Source: Dermatemys mawii (lineage: Eukaryota > Chordata > Testudines > Dermatemydidae). From it: 64,000 nucleotides of DNA. The stretch spans positions 13,942,506 through 14,006,505 of the forward strand of contig ML677365.1 in NCBI GenBank assembly GCA_007922305.1, in the 5' to 3' direction. Both the position numbers and the translations under genes were made by a program. Of the stretch, positions 1 through 10,640 are shown one piece after another (the stretch's first letter is position 1; every line of letters starts with the position of its first letter). Under the pieces are notes generated by a model, which saw only the letters and a program-made list of their open reading frames with translations, was not told the origin of the DNA and searched no databases.

Positions 1-300
1 AAGGCCCTGCTGGAACCAGTTGATATCTTGCTCTTTTCCACTGCTTGGTGGTTATTTTTTCATCTAGGTAGGCATTAATAGCGAATCCATCCTACACCAT
101 CATTTGAAGGACATGGTGATAATCAGGCCTTATCCTAGATTTCTAACAAAGATCATGGGTCTGTTTCTGATCAGAAGTAACTCCACTGAAGTTATTGGTG
201 CTGCTATGGCTTAAAAATAGGTGTGAGATCAGAATCAGGCCCAGTATCAGATCTTCATTTCAAATCAATCAATCTTTGCCTGTATTTTTTAAAAACCTGG
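1..300. other. Unassigned AT-rich DNA
   Basis: No convincing coding frame, terminal inverted repeat or tandem array was seen here. It may be decayed repeat sequence, but nothing is recognised. Confidence 0.4.
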
Positions 301-451
301 TAGTCCTCCAAAGGAAGCCGTGTTGTGCACTGTTGATGTTCAGAGAGCTCAGCCACCTTTCTCACTAGCCCATCATGGCTGCCACACTGTGACTGAGAAG
401 GTTATTGGTCTTTGGTCACACACAAAGACAAAAGGTTTGCATTAAGAGTGT
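301..451 (-). other. Relic sharing sequence with the Ty3-like fragment near 8.9 kb
   Basis: About 100 bp here (near 355-451, including TTCTCACTAG, CCCATCATGGC and ACACACAAAGACAAA) recurs at about 8895-8990. At both places it directly precedes the same kind of MITE (454-687 and 8993-9600). The 8.9-kb copy is contiguous with a Ty3-like reverse transcriptase read on the minus strand, so this is probably a decayed copy of the same retroelement or part of a local duplication. No intact frame is visible. Confidence 0.45.
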
Positions 452-453
452 AA

Positions 454-687
454 GGCCTGGTCTATACTACAGAGTTAGGTTGACACAAGGCAGCTTATGT
501 TGACTTAATTATGTTAATGTCTACATTAAAATTTTGCTCCCACTGATATAACTGCCCTGCTATGCTGACTTAATAACTCCACCTCCACAAGAGGCATAGA
601 GTCAATGTCAATGTAGTTAGGTCATTGCTGCGGCTGTATGTCAATGTAACTTAGGTTGACATAATTTTGTACTGTAGCCAAGCCCTT
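454..687. mobile_element. Harbinger-like MITE
   Basis: The left end reads GGCCTGGTCTATACTAC and the right end (TGTAGCCAAGCCC) is its approximate inverted complement. Internal arms with AGGTTGACA and TTGACATA also pair. There is no coding capacity. The ends and internal hairpins match the better preserved copy at 8993-9600, which has a TAA duplication. Here the right flank no longer shows a clear duplication. Assignment to Harbinger is inferred from shared end sequence with other elements in the window. Confidence 0.6.
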
Positions 688-689
688 CT

Positions 690-1840
690 CAACAATACTA
701 ATCCATCCTCTCTCCTGTATTTCACAATTCAAGTTCTAAAAGACTTCTGGAGATAGAGAGGAACTTAGGGGTGATTAGAAGGTCTCAGTCAGTAGGATGC
801 TGGGCACGAGAGAAATACACATGCTCCTTAATGGTCAGTACTGCTCTGTATTTACATGGCCAGCACTATGTTCCTAATGTGTGGCTCTGTGTTGTTAATG
901 CATTTAGAGAACAACTGTTACTCTGGGATGCTGCCCCATTTTCTCAATATTCTGGTTAGTTTTCCTCTGTTAATTTGATGTAGTCTTCTTTAGTAGTCTT
1001 TTGCTGCCAAGAACTATGTCTGTGGTTGTTTGAAGAGTTGCACAAAACATTTGCCTTTACCCATTTTACAAGGAGAGGCTGCTAAGCATCACAAATGACA
1101 AAATTCCCCACTGAGATATAGATGACAGAGCTCAACTTTGATATTCTGCTCTTGGTAAATGTGTGGAACTAACTTTCCATTGACATCAGTGAGCATTCTG
1201 GGCATGACAGGGGCAAGGGTTCAGAATTGAAATCTGCCATCCAACTCTGAAAAATGATTTGGCCCTTGTTATATTATTGCCAAATATTGTATTTAGAGTT
1301 TTTATACTGAAATTTTGCATTACTAGGCTCATAATTGCTCGCTCTCTCTCCCCCTGCACCTTGCTGTGGCCACCTCCCGTTCTAGCAAGAAAGCCTTTGA
1401 GAGACTTTGATATAGTGTGATGTATTTAACGATTTACCCTCTTCTCCAAACTCTGCATCAAAAGGCCACAGTCACTGAGTCTCCAGGGTTGTTCTTCACC
1501 TTGAAATGTACTAATGTCTAGAATCCTGAAACCTGTATGGATCTCAAGTCTTCTTGCTGTAGTAGTCACAGCATTCATTCTGATAAATTAGGACTTGACC
1601 AAGTTCTTATGGGGCCCCTTGAAGCAGAAGAACAGTAACTCTTTCACCCTCCACACTATAATGAAAGCCTCTTCCATATTATGCCTTCCTTTCTCTGAGG
1701 GATCTCTGGAAATCAGAGGCTTCCTAAGGTTGTACTGGTACGAGAGAACTAGACTTGACATAACCTGAACTTGATACAACTGTAGCCATTTTGTATACCC
1801 AGCCATCATTCGTTGAAAATGAGAACATCACGTGGTTAGA
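690..1840. other. Unassigned DNA
   Basis: Only short open frames without recognisable protein similarity. No tandem repeat or hairpin element was recognised. Confidence 0.4.
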
Positions 1841-1844
1841 AAGA

Positions 1845-2440
1845 AGTTGGCCTTTGTCTGAATAAAGCAGACAAATAGCTACACAGCTGCAGCTTTGCAC
1901 AGATTTATTAGAATAAAAGTGTGGATGACTGACATTGGATCTGTGTGTTTTATTGTAATAACAAGGAGTTGCTTTGCTGCTAAGTAGCATTATGAGGAGG
2001 TTTTTTGCTGTTGCTAGGGAAATTGCTTGCCTATTAGAGGTTACTATAAGTTATGACTATGCGCTTTGTTTAGAGTAACTTATAAAAGATTAGTTGAGAG
2101 TGTGCAATTTTGAGCAGTTCAAGGAGGATTTCTAAGAGCTACCAGACTGACATTTTACACCCCAGCAGCTGGAAAGACGGCCGATCACTGGAAACCTGCT
2201 GATCACTGGAAACCACCACCTCAGACTTTGGGTAACTATATCTGGGGTGCTCTAGATTATTGCTATTGCATGTGCATGTATGCTTGAGACTTAATAAAGA
2301 AGGAGCTTTGAATGAAAGCACTCTTGTTTGTACCAATCATTTATCAGAGGAGCTGTGTCCCCTGCTGATTTAATACCTGACATCACCTGGAAGACAGAGA
2401 TTAGTTACTAGAGTGTTGGGTTCAGATAACCCCGGGTAAC
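1845..2440 (+). mobile_element. LTR of an endogenous retrovirus-like element (fragment)
   Basis: The segment has LTR organisation: a TATA-like CTTATAAAAGATT near 2077 and an AATAAA signal in CTTAATAAAGAAG near 2293, about 215 bp downstream, followed by a GT-rich U5-like tail. The sequence resembles an LTR family I remember from turtle genomes. Both boundaries are approximate. No adjoining gag, pol or env was found, so this is a solo or truncated LTR. Confidence 0.55.
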
Positions 2441-2884
2441 AGAATGTGTGTAGGACTTGATCCTATGCTCTCTGACATTAATGGCAAATCTCCCATTTAC
2501 TTTAATGGTACAAGATTGGAGCCCTAGACCAAAGCAATCCTTAATGCATTGTGCAAGTTTACATTTTGGTTAATTTAAACTACCAGAGAGGAATTTCATT
2601 AAAATATTTATCATGTTAGTTTCCATGTTTAAAGATCAGCTGGGGCTATTTGAACATGAATAGAAAATGGCAAACAGTCATTCTACAGTCAGGTGGATAA
2701 CTGATCAGAGCAAAGCTCATGGGATGGCATGTGTGAGGCAAAACACTTTTTCCAGAAAAATGATTTTGTTAATTTGTAAAAGGTTATTTGCATGTTGTTC
2801 CATAAAATAGGACTAGCCAACTGGTATGTATAATATGTATGTTTTTGTCACATTACAAATTTGTAGATGTTTGAGATACCAGGA
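2441..2884. other. Unassigned DNA between LTR and MITE
   Basis: No feature recognised apart from the left target-site copy (2877-2884) of the following MITE. Confidence 0.4.
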
Positions 2885-3194
2885 CAGGGTTAGGCAACCT
2901 ATGGCACATGTATCGAAGGCAGCACACGAGCTGATTTTCAGTGGCACTCACATTGTACAGGTCCTGGCCACCAGTCGAGGGGTTCTGCATTTTAAGTTAA
3001 TATTAAATGAAGCGTCTTAAACATTTTAAAAACCTTATTTACTTTATATACAACAATAGTTTAGTTCTATATTATAGACATATAGAAAGAGACCTTCTAT
3101 AAATGTTAAAATGTACTACTGGCATGCAAAACCTTAAATCAGAGTGAATGAATGAAGACTGGGCACATCACTTCTGAAAGGTTGCCGACCCCTG
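2885..3194. mobile_element. hAT-type MITE with 8-bp target duplication
   Basis: A 310-bp non-coding element. Its left end, CAGGGTTAGGCAACCT, is the imperfect inverted complement of its right end, AGGTTGCCGACCCCTG. It is flanked by TACCAGGA (2877-2884) and TACTAGGA (3195-3202), which match at 7 of 8 bases. CA-G ends with an 8-bp duplication are the hallmark of hAT transposons. The interior includes an AT-rich stretch (3010-3120) and has no transposase. It resembles a Charlie-type non-autonomous family known in amniotes. Confidence 0.85.
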
Positions 3195-3441
3195 TACTAG
3201 GAGGTGATCCATTTTATAATCATAACTTAAATGCATTTGAAATTCAGCATTTTTCTTATAATTCCAACATTAACTAACACGCTCTCTGTGACTTGCATGG
3301 TTTATATGCTCTATTTAACAGTCAGCGATAGCAAACAGCTGTAGCTCTCATCCTGCTCTCTGTGACCCAGGTTATTGGAGCTCCTTCAGTCACAGCACCA
3401 AGAGAAAAAAGTTCAAACCTAAAGTTTGGCTCCGACATCCA

Positions 3442-3563
3442 TATTTAGGCACCTAAATAAAGTGGCCCTTTTGTCAGAGGTGCTGAGCTCCTGCCTTCAG
3501 TGGGATTTTGCTGGTGCTCAGCACCTCTGCTAATATGGCCTCCTTTATTTAGGTGCCTAAATA
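3442..3563. repeat. Nested perfect hairpin (20-bp outer and 14-bp inner stems)
   Basis: Positions 3442-3461 are the exact inverted complement of 3544-3563 (20 of 20 bp, containing TTTAGGCACCTAAA). Inside lie CAGAGGTGCTGAGC (3475-3488) and its exact complement (3518-3531), 14 of 14 bp. The motif TAGGTGCCTAAAT also occurs in the larger repeats at 3800-4632 and 35927-37790, so this is probably a small fold-back relative of them. Confidence 0.8.
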
Positions 3564-3799
3564 CATATGTAGGAGACAGCCTCTAGGCACTCACATTTGA
3601 ACATTTTAGCCTGTGCTTTTATATTAAGATACATGAATAATGGCTTTATGGATCAAGCCTGGGTAACTCTCCTCAGTACTGACTGGGCTCCTAGAGTCAG
3701 ATTCTCAGCTGGTAAATGGGCATCGCTCCACCAGTGGTGTAGCTCTGCTGAAGTCAATGGAGCTATGTCAGTTCATACCCTCTGACCATCTAGTTCTAC

Positions 3800-4632
3800 A
3801 TCCTTAAAGGTATTTAGGCATCTACCCACCTTTTAGGCACCACTGTCATTTTCAAAGCCACTGCTAAAGTGCCACCTAACCCTGGAGGTACCTAAGTTCC
3901 CATGGCACTTAAATTTCACTGTCAGCATTTGCAAAGGACTCAATGCACTGATGCTGCCCCACATCAGATGAGCTACTCAGAGCCCTAGCTCAAGCTGAGG
4001 CCTCAAAACAAGATCCTCAAATTAGGCAGGGAACACAGGGAGTTTGATCCTTCAGGCATGCTCTGAGTCCACCTAATGCCTGATACCTAACAGAGCCTGC
4101 AGCAAGAGGGCTGAAGCAAGCCACCAATAGGTGCGGGGAGAAAGGCAGTATGGCATCCTCCCAAAAAGATGGCCAGGGATATAGGGAACTATGGGGCAAG
4201 CATGAGAGAGGTATTGAGTGTGAGTAGGAGAAAAAGAGACAGTTTCATCTGTCAGTACATGGGATATCTAGGTGGCTGGCCTGGCTTAAGTGTCTGATTT
4301 CAGGAGAAGATTTGCAGCCAAGGATCCCAAGTAGAGGGAGATGTCTATTTCTGGCCAGTCATTCAGGTGCAGCAGGTCAACTGCTTAGGCACTTCAGTCC
4401 CTCTCCATTTCCTGCCCTGCTTCTCAGCATTTCACTCCTAGCTAGCTTAGCTGGCTCTCCCGTCTGCTGGCTGACAATCCTTTCCTGAGGTGCCAGCTCT
4501 CCCTATGCATTGTGTAGGGAGCCAGGGCTCCGACCTCAGGGATGAAAATTCACGGGGTGGCAGGGCACTTAAGGGATAGGCATTGCAATGCTAAGCAGAG
4601 CAACGCTTAAATACTTCTGTGGATCTGGGCCC
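3800..4632 (+). mobile_element. Right half of the long GGCCCAGAT-terminated repeat family
   Basis: Segments such as TGCCACCTAACCCTG (near 3870) and CTGTGGATCTGGGCCC (4617-4632) recur at about 36641 and at the right end of the 35927-37790 element. The copy has no clear left terminus and no coding potential. It ends about 20 bp before the next MITE. Confidence 0.5.
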
Positions 4633-4654
4633 GGCTCCCTGCAGTCATGTCTCA

Positions 4655-5330
4655 GGCCATGGTTACACTGGCACTTTATAGCGCTATAAAGCCCCCAGGA
4701 GCGCTATAACCTCCTACCCGTCCACACTGGCAAGTCACATAGAGCGCTATAACCGCGGAGTTATAGCGCTCCTGGTAATCCACCTCCGCACGGGGAATAA
4801 GGGCTGTAGCGCAGCTGCTGTAGCGCTACAGCGAGAATGTGGACACCCACTGCGCTACAAGTGATCTCTTGAGATGCCTAGAACCATTTAAGGCAATTGA
4901 CGTCTCTTCCCTTTCTTTTGAACTTGGCTGGAGGAATGCGGAAGTACCTCTTTAGAGTTTCTCTCTTAACTCGGCAGATAAGCAATGCAAATGTTTAAGA
5001 AGGGAGCCTGTGTGAAAACAAAGTCCTCTGTGAACGGACACGCGCTGACAGGCTCTCAAAAAGACGGAAAAACCACTGGCTCTCTCTCTCCACATACACA
5101 CAACACGTCCCCCCCCATCCCCCTCGTTTAAAAAGTACGTTGCACTCAGATGAATGCTGGGATACCTGCCCTAATGCGCTGCTCTTAATGCCGCCTGAAA
5201 TGCCACAAATGTGGCCATACTATACCGCTGGTGCGTTTCAGTGTGGACATATAATAGCACTATACATATTGCTGTATAAGGGGACCGCTATAACCAATAG
5301 TGCTATAATCCTGTAAGTGTAACCATACCC
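4655..5330. mobile_element. Harbinger-like element, non-coding, 676 bp
   Basis: The left end GGCCATGGTTACACT pairs with the right end AGTGTAACCATACCC (13 of 15), and TCA flanks both sides (4652-4654 and 5331-5333). Sub-terminal arms are rich in GCGCTATAA and TATAGCGCT and can form many hairpins. The right end closely matches the end of the transposase-bearing element at 25744 (AGTGTAACATACCC), which links the two. The interior (4865-5220) is single-copy within the window and has no open frame of note. Confidence 0.7.
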
Positions 5331-5334
5331 TCAG

Positions 5335-6480
5335 TCAGACACGGGACTCAGACGAAAAACTGGGCTGGAGTTTTTCAGGTGGCTCCAGAATCCTGCTCAA
5401 GGATCTGAAGGACATCTTCAGCTTTTTATATACACCTACACACACCTGCCAACAGGGAAAAAGTGAATATTTCAGCTACATCACATGCTGTTCTGCCAGA
5501 TTATGTGCAGTCATGTGACTGAACCAGGCTGCCTGATGTAATTGTACCACAAATGTTTTCTCTGATGGATACAAGTAGGCCAGTAATTCCTAAAAGGCAG
5601 GTATTTTTATATCATTCATGTAGGCCATTTTTCTAACTCATAAAGGAAAATTTTGTAACATAAATGCCTTTACTTAAAACACACTATTATTTATAAGGCC
5701 AACTTTGCAGAGTAAGAGAGATTCTTTTCCCTTCTTGATAACGTTTGAATAACATTTATGAGAAGTATGCTTGCACGCAGAGGAAGATATCCAATGCAAA
5801 GACATAGATAATAATGATTTGCTTTGATTTATTCACATTTTCTGTGCTGTACAATAGAGATTCTTGGGGCAAATCCTGCAGTAATTTACATTCCTGCCTA
5901 ACAGTGGAGCTGAACAGGTGTAAGTCAGCACAGAATTTTGGCCTATTTTGACATTTGGGACTCTCCAGGAAAAGGATTCATAATCTGCAGCACTTCACAT
6001 CCCCCTGACATTAAGGCACTGTAAAAGCAAACATTGCATGGCCAGTTCATTAAAGGAGAGACTGATATTCTGGCAAGTCACAGTGAGCAATTGTGCCACC
6101 CATTCTGGACAGCGCAGGATCTTCAGTACTTTGTACATGTGTGCCTGCACCTGTATCACCAAACCACCAATTCTATAGGTTCTGCAGACTTCTGGGAAGT
6201 TTGCCACAGAACTGCTGAGTTCCTGCCCTATCTCAAGTTTCCCGTCCCACTTATATGGCAATTTTGCTACCTACCACCCTTGTGAAGGTGAACATCCAAT
6301 CCTCTATCCTTTTCCTTATTATATAGATTTACCTGCACAAATACATACACAGTTTCTCCTGATTTCCCCCCTCTCTGCCCTGGAAGAGAAGCAAATTTTG
6401 AGCTCAGCATAGAATCTGGCTTTTTCCCTTTTATTCTCCAGAAAAGGAATTGTTGCTTGATTCCTGTCACTCAAGCACTT
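5335..6480. other. Unassigned DNA
   Basis: Two overlapping opposite-strand frames near 6000-6285 have no recognisable similarity. No repeat ends were found. Confidence 0.4.
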
Positions 6481-6499
6481 TGACTAGTGTCTAGTTGAG

Positions 6500-7280
6500 A
6501 TTAGGGCACAGATGAGGGTGAGCTGGCTGAAGAGCGATCTGAAGTTTAGCCCAGATGAAATTGAGGTGAGGATGGTGGCATGGAATGAGGAAGTAGACAG
6601 GGGAATGGTGGAGGTAATATTGATCCCTTTGATGGAAGTAGTACATCTGTCATTATTTACCAGTGGTGCTGTGGAATGACAGTATTGCAGCAGTAACCCA
6701 GTCAGCTTTTTACTGTCTGTCTGTCTAGGAGGTTGCAACCTTTCCTTTTGGATGCATAGCTTGCCACTGTTTTCTATGCTTTTGTTACCTCGCTATTGCA
6801 TTGGGTTCTGTATGGGACTTACCTTAAAACCATTTGGAGACTGAAGCTGATCCAGAACAGGATATCATGCTGGGAACATGTGACACCAGCACTTTGGGAT
6901 CTGCAGTGGTTATCTGCTGGTCTCAATGTGGAGTTTAAGATGTTGGTCATATCCTGTAAAACTCTAAATAGGCTGGGGCCAGGCAAGCTGAGAGATCGCC
7001 CCTCTCTTTGCTATACAGGAATGGCAGCAGTCAGCTTGTTATGCAAAAGATGGGAGTGGCTAGCAGGGCCCTGAGAGGGCTCCAGGGCTCTGGAACTTGC
7101 TCTTCCCTCTTGCTCTGTGACCACTTATGGTGACCTTTCAAACATACTGGAGAAGCTATTTATGTCATAGGATTTCTGGGAAAGGTTGAGGATATGTTCT
7201 CAGGACAATAGAAGGGCAAAGAGCTTTTTTGTAGTTGAATCATTGGCTGGCAGAGCTAAGTTAATTTGTTCCTGTACTAC
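6500..7280 (+). pseudogene. Old LINE reverse transcriptase C-terminal fragment (L2/L3-like)
   Basis: The frame at about 6796-7074 reads LIQNR, then LWDLQWLSAGLNVEFKML, then SCKTLNRLGPGKLRD. This follows the conserved C-terminal pattern of L2/L3/CR1-group LINE polyproteins (LIQN, a HWLP-like block, FK-L, YKALHGLGP-YL). Upstream, SWLKSDLKFSPDEIEV around 6520-6570 resembles the preceding WL-LNP-KTEV block in another frame. Several stops and shifts separate the blocks, so it is a relic. The exact LINE clade is not certain. Confidence 0.6.
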
Positions 7281-7340
7281 TGTTTGTTTTTAATGATGCT
7301 GGGTGTATTATGCTGATGGAAGATTAAGTGTCAGAGAACC

Positions 7341-8375
7341 TGTCAAAGCTGATTCCCCACTCTGGCACTTTGGGTGCAGAAGGTGGGGGCCCACAAGGAT
7401 TCTAAAAAATAATTCTGGCCACTCCAGGCTGGTATTAAACTCCCAGGTTACAGCTTCTCTCTGACCTTGGACAGGTAGATGCTGCCACCACCCAAGTGTA
7501 AAAAAACCCCTGGAACCTAGGAAGGCACACTTGAGAATCCCTCCCTGTGGGGTACCCTCAAGCCCTTTCACCACCACCAACCGCCCTGCCAGGGAAGAGT
7601 TGAGAAAGAAAACAAAGGTAATTAAATAACATATGCACAAACCTCTTAGGACACAAACCCAATCCTGTTCTTTAAAAAAGGAAATTTTATTAAAAACAAA
7701 AAGAAAGAAAATACATCTGGAATGTAGGCTGTTGCTAGATTTAAAAAGAGAAAATATAATAATTAAGAATCAAGAATGATCTTCTTGAGGTCCATCTTAA
7801 ATGTTACAAGCAAAACTAAAGCACCTGGGATTAGCACAGAGGAGTCCACAAGCCATAAAGAAGTAAAAGAGATAAACCTAATGGTTCTGATGAAGTGGGT
7901 CTTAGCCCACGAAAGCTCATGATCCCTAAGATCTGTTAGTCTATAAGGCGCTACAAGACTCTTTGTCGCTTTTGCAAACCTAATCACGTATTCTTAGACA
8001 TTCCCTGATCTACTTACATATCTGGGGTTTCAGATAAGTAGTTTGAGATATGATTTTTCATACCTGGTTAAAAACTTCTTACAGCATTGCTACTCTGTCT
8101 CTCCTCTCTCTGGAGACCAACAATAGACAGTCAAAAGGGATGTCTTGTTTCAATTTTAAAAAGTTCTAGCCTTCCCATTGGCTCATTTGGCCAGGTGCCC
8201 TCTCACTTCCCTTTACCTATGCATGCAGTCAGACTTTTTAACCCTTTACAGGTCAAGCAAGTAGAGAACAGCTACTAACAGGGATTTTATAGCTAACTGG
8301 CTGGCTGGGTGCCTGGAGCCTTGTGCAGAAGGGCCTGCAGCCAAGGGGCTGCAAAGGCCTGGTAACCCTGTCACA
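7341..8375 (-). mobile_element. LTR-like sequence on the minus strand, split by a retroposon
   Basis: Read on the minus strand, the segment has a TATA-like GCTATAAAATCCCTG near 8280-8294 and an AATAAA signal within TTTTAATAAAATTTCC near 7680-7695, the order expected of an LTR. It matches an LTR family I remember from turtles. Termini (TGTCAAAG at 7341, CTGTCACA near 8375) are tentative and show no matching duplication. It is interrupted at 7883-7975 by a short retroposon with its own duplication, and lies next to Ty3-like reverse transcriptase sequence (8390-8900). Confidence 0.5.
7883..7975 (-). mobile_element. Short SINE-like retroposon inserted in the LTR
   Basis: The 93-bp insert contains CACGAAAGCTCATG and AGACTCTTTGTCGC, the same family as 10003-10211, 44728-45280 and 63523-63650. 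It is bracketed by AAACCTAAT at 7874-7882 and 7976-7984, a perfect 9-bp duplication. Only one arm is present, so the copy is truncated. The LTR sequence resumes directly after it. Confidence 0.75.
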
Positions 8376-8389
8376 GCTTGCCAAGCATT

Positions 8390-8900
8390 CATTTTCAGTC
8401 TGTGCAAATAGTTTTTTCCACTTCTGCAAGTGTGCAAGAGCAAAATATAACTGGCTTTCACACTTTTTCATGTTGCTGCAACTATACTTTGGAATCTGCC
8501 AGAATCCACTCAAGGCATGCAGCTTGGAGAATACTGTACATCCTTCACTTTGGGGAGGAAGTCATCCAGTGTTGGGAGGATAAATTTTCCTCTCACAACG
8601 ACTTCATTAAGTGTTTTACAATTCACACAGATTTGTATTTTTCCATTTTTCTTTAAAACCGATTCCACTAAGGCACACTATGCTGTTGGCTCAGAGATTT
8701 TTCTCGATTATACCAATCAGCTCCATTCTCAGTAACTCGGTTTTTACTTTATGAAGCAATGGGACAGGAATACTGCGAGGTGTGCATACACTACATGGTT
8801 CAGCATTGACTTTTAAGGTGATTTATACTGGATCTCCTTTCAATATCCAATATCACCGAAGTCCAATATTACCAAACACTCTGAGTTCTTCCACATTTCT
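8390..8900 (-). pseudogene. Ty3-type retrotransposon reverse transcriptase fragment
   Basis: Minus-strand translation, with frame shifts, gives RSIPVPLLHKVKTELLRMEL, then LKVNAEPC-type spacing before it, and later LSGFWQIPKY near 8480-8515. This is the order of conserved blocks in Ty3/gypsy reverse transcriptases: the R-PVP-K--EL--M block, then the LPTLDD block and the D-SGFWQIP block. Here the last block reads ALSGFWQI. It is broken by stops and cannot encode an enzyme. The neighbouring LTR-like sequence at 7341-8375 could belong to the same element. Confidence 0.65.
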
Positions 8901-8992
8901 CACTAGGCCCATCATGGCAGCTACATTGTGGCTGTGAAGGTTGTTGATCTTTGACAACACACAAAGACAAAGGCTCTGAATTAAGAGTGTAA

Positions 8993-9600
8993 GGCCTGGT
9001 CTACGTTACAAAGCTAGGTTGATGCAAGGCAGTTTACATTGACCTCATTATGTAAATGTCTAAAGTTTCACACCTCTGCTAATAAAACTGCTCTGCTCTG
9101 CCAGCTTGATAACTCCACCTCCACGAGAGGCGTAGAGTCAGTGTCAATGTACTTAGGTACATCTAAAGGCAGCGCTTTAACATGGCTGTGTAGACACGGC
9201 ACCAGCGCTGGGAGAGAGCTCTACCAGCACTATAAAAAACCCACCTCCACAAGGGGAGTAGTTATTTGCACTTCGATCATGACTCCCAGCACTGGTGCAC
9301 TATCTACACTTCCACTTTACAGGGCTGAAACTTGCAGCGGTCATGGGGGTGTTTTTTACACCCCTGAGCGAGAAAGTTGCAGCACTGTAAAGTGGCCGTG
9401 TAGACAAGGCCTTAGTGTAGATACTGCATTTCTTACATCTGCTGTTACTGGCTTTCAGAAGCTGTTCCACAATGCCCCACACTGATGCGCACCACCAACA
9501 CAAAGAGCATAGTGTGGACAGGCAAAAGCAATTTAATTACTGTAGCTGCTGTATGTCGACATAATTTAGGTCAACATAATTTTGTAGCATAGACATGTCC
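8993..9600. mobile_element. Harbinger-like MITE with TAA duplication and a nested second MITE
   Basis: The left end GGCCTGGTCTACG pairs approximately with the right end CATAGACATGTCC, and TAA flanks both sides (8990-8992 and 9601-9603). Compared with the shorter copy at 454-687, an extra block of about 250 bp (roughly 9165-9420) is present. That block has its own inverted features (TGTAGACACGG versus CCGTGTAGACAAGG, and CAGCGCT/AGCACT hairpins) and looks like a second MITE of a related family inserted in the first. Confidence 0.65.
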
Positions 9601-9604
9601 TAAG

Positions 9605-9990
9605 CTATTTTTGTGGCCAACGGGCCCTTGCAGTTCAGACTATCTCCCAGGCTAGTTAAGGCTGTGTGAGATTATTTCAGCTCTGGGAGGGGTTGAAAGG
9701 GATTATAAATCCCTTTTGAGAGGACCATGATGTCTGCTCCTTTTTTGTAGTTAACCTGGAATTGGTTCCTCATAGTCTCAGTGATTTTATGATGATTATT
9801 TTTAGTAGTCATACTGCGTTTATCTACAGCTTCTAAGTGCTAGATTCTTGTTTTTCAAGTTTGGCAAGTTGCTCTTCGTGTTTCACCAACTCAAACTGCT
9901 TTGTTCTTTGAATAGCTGTGGGTAGCGTTGTCTGTTTTTAATTGTAGTTGCTGCAAAAGATTTGTATCTGCAAACCTGATGACTAATCAC
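9605..9990. other. Unassigned DNA
   Basis: No protein similarity or terminal repeat recognised. Confidence 0.4.
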
Positions 9991-10002
9991 TGATATTTTC
10001 AT

Positions 10003-10211
10003 AAGTGATAAAGAGTCCTGTGGCACCTTAAAGACTAACTAAAGTATTGAAGCATAAGCTTTTGTGGGCTAATACCCACTTCGTTGGATGCATGCAGTGG
10101 GTATTAGTCCATGAAAGCTTATGCTTCAATACTTCAGTTAAGCTTTAAGGTGCCACAGGACTCTTTGTCACTTCTGCAATTCCAGACTAATATGGCTACC
10201 TCTGTGATTCT
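10003..10211 (-). mobile_element. Palindromic SINE-like retroposon with perfect 12-bp TSD
   Basis: The 209-bp element is flanked by TGATATTTTCAT at 9991-10002 and 10212-10223, identical over 12 bp. Its two arms, 10005-10080 and 10096-10171, are inverted complements over 76 bp with about seven mismatches, separated by a 15-bp loop. Beyond the second arm a 40-bp tail carries CAGACTAATATGGCTACC, which reads as the head of the repeat on the minus strand. Long direct duplications suggest LINE-driven retroposition rather than cut-and-paste. There are no open frames. Confidence 0.85.
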
Positions 10212-10223
10212 TGATATTTTCAT

Positions 10224-10640
10224 GTTTTGTATTTTCAAAAATCAGTTTTCTGATAATGCATGCAAAGCTCTGATAAACATTTCCCTTGGTTCCTGAATTT
10301 TTTGGTGAAAACATGTTCTTTCATAAACCATGGTTCTCTGAGATATAAAGTATGCATCAAACACACCCAGAACCCTTTCAAAGGCATCTTTGTGACTGTC
10401 TTCAGTAAAGCCAAAAGATTTAAAGGTATGCTCTGCCTGCTTCCCAGTAGCATAAATTAAAGAGCATACCTGAATGTCTCCAGTTTCCTTGTGGAGTTTG
10501 TTTGCAATTTGAAATCTTGCAAAATTTTGTCTCCAATTTCTCCTTCTATAGATCTATGAAAACTGCAGTTATCTGGGGCACTGACAAGTAGCAAATAGAT
10601 AAGCTCATGCAGCCTTTGTTGCCTCTCCCCCTTGCAAATT
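10224..10640. other. Unassigned DNA
   Basis: Short overlapping frames on both strands with no recognised similarity. Confidence 0.4.
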
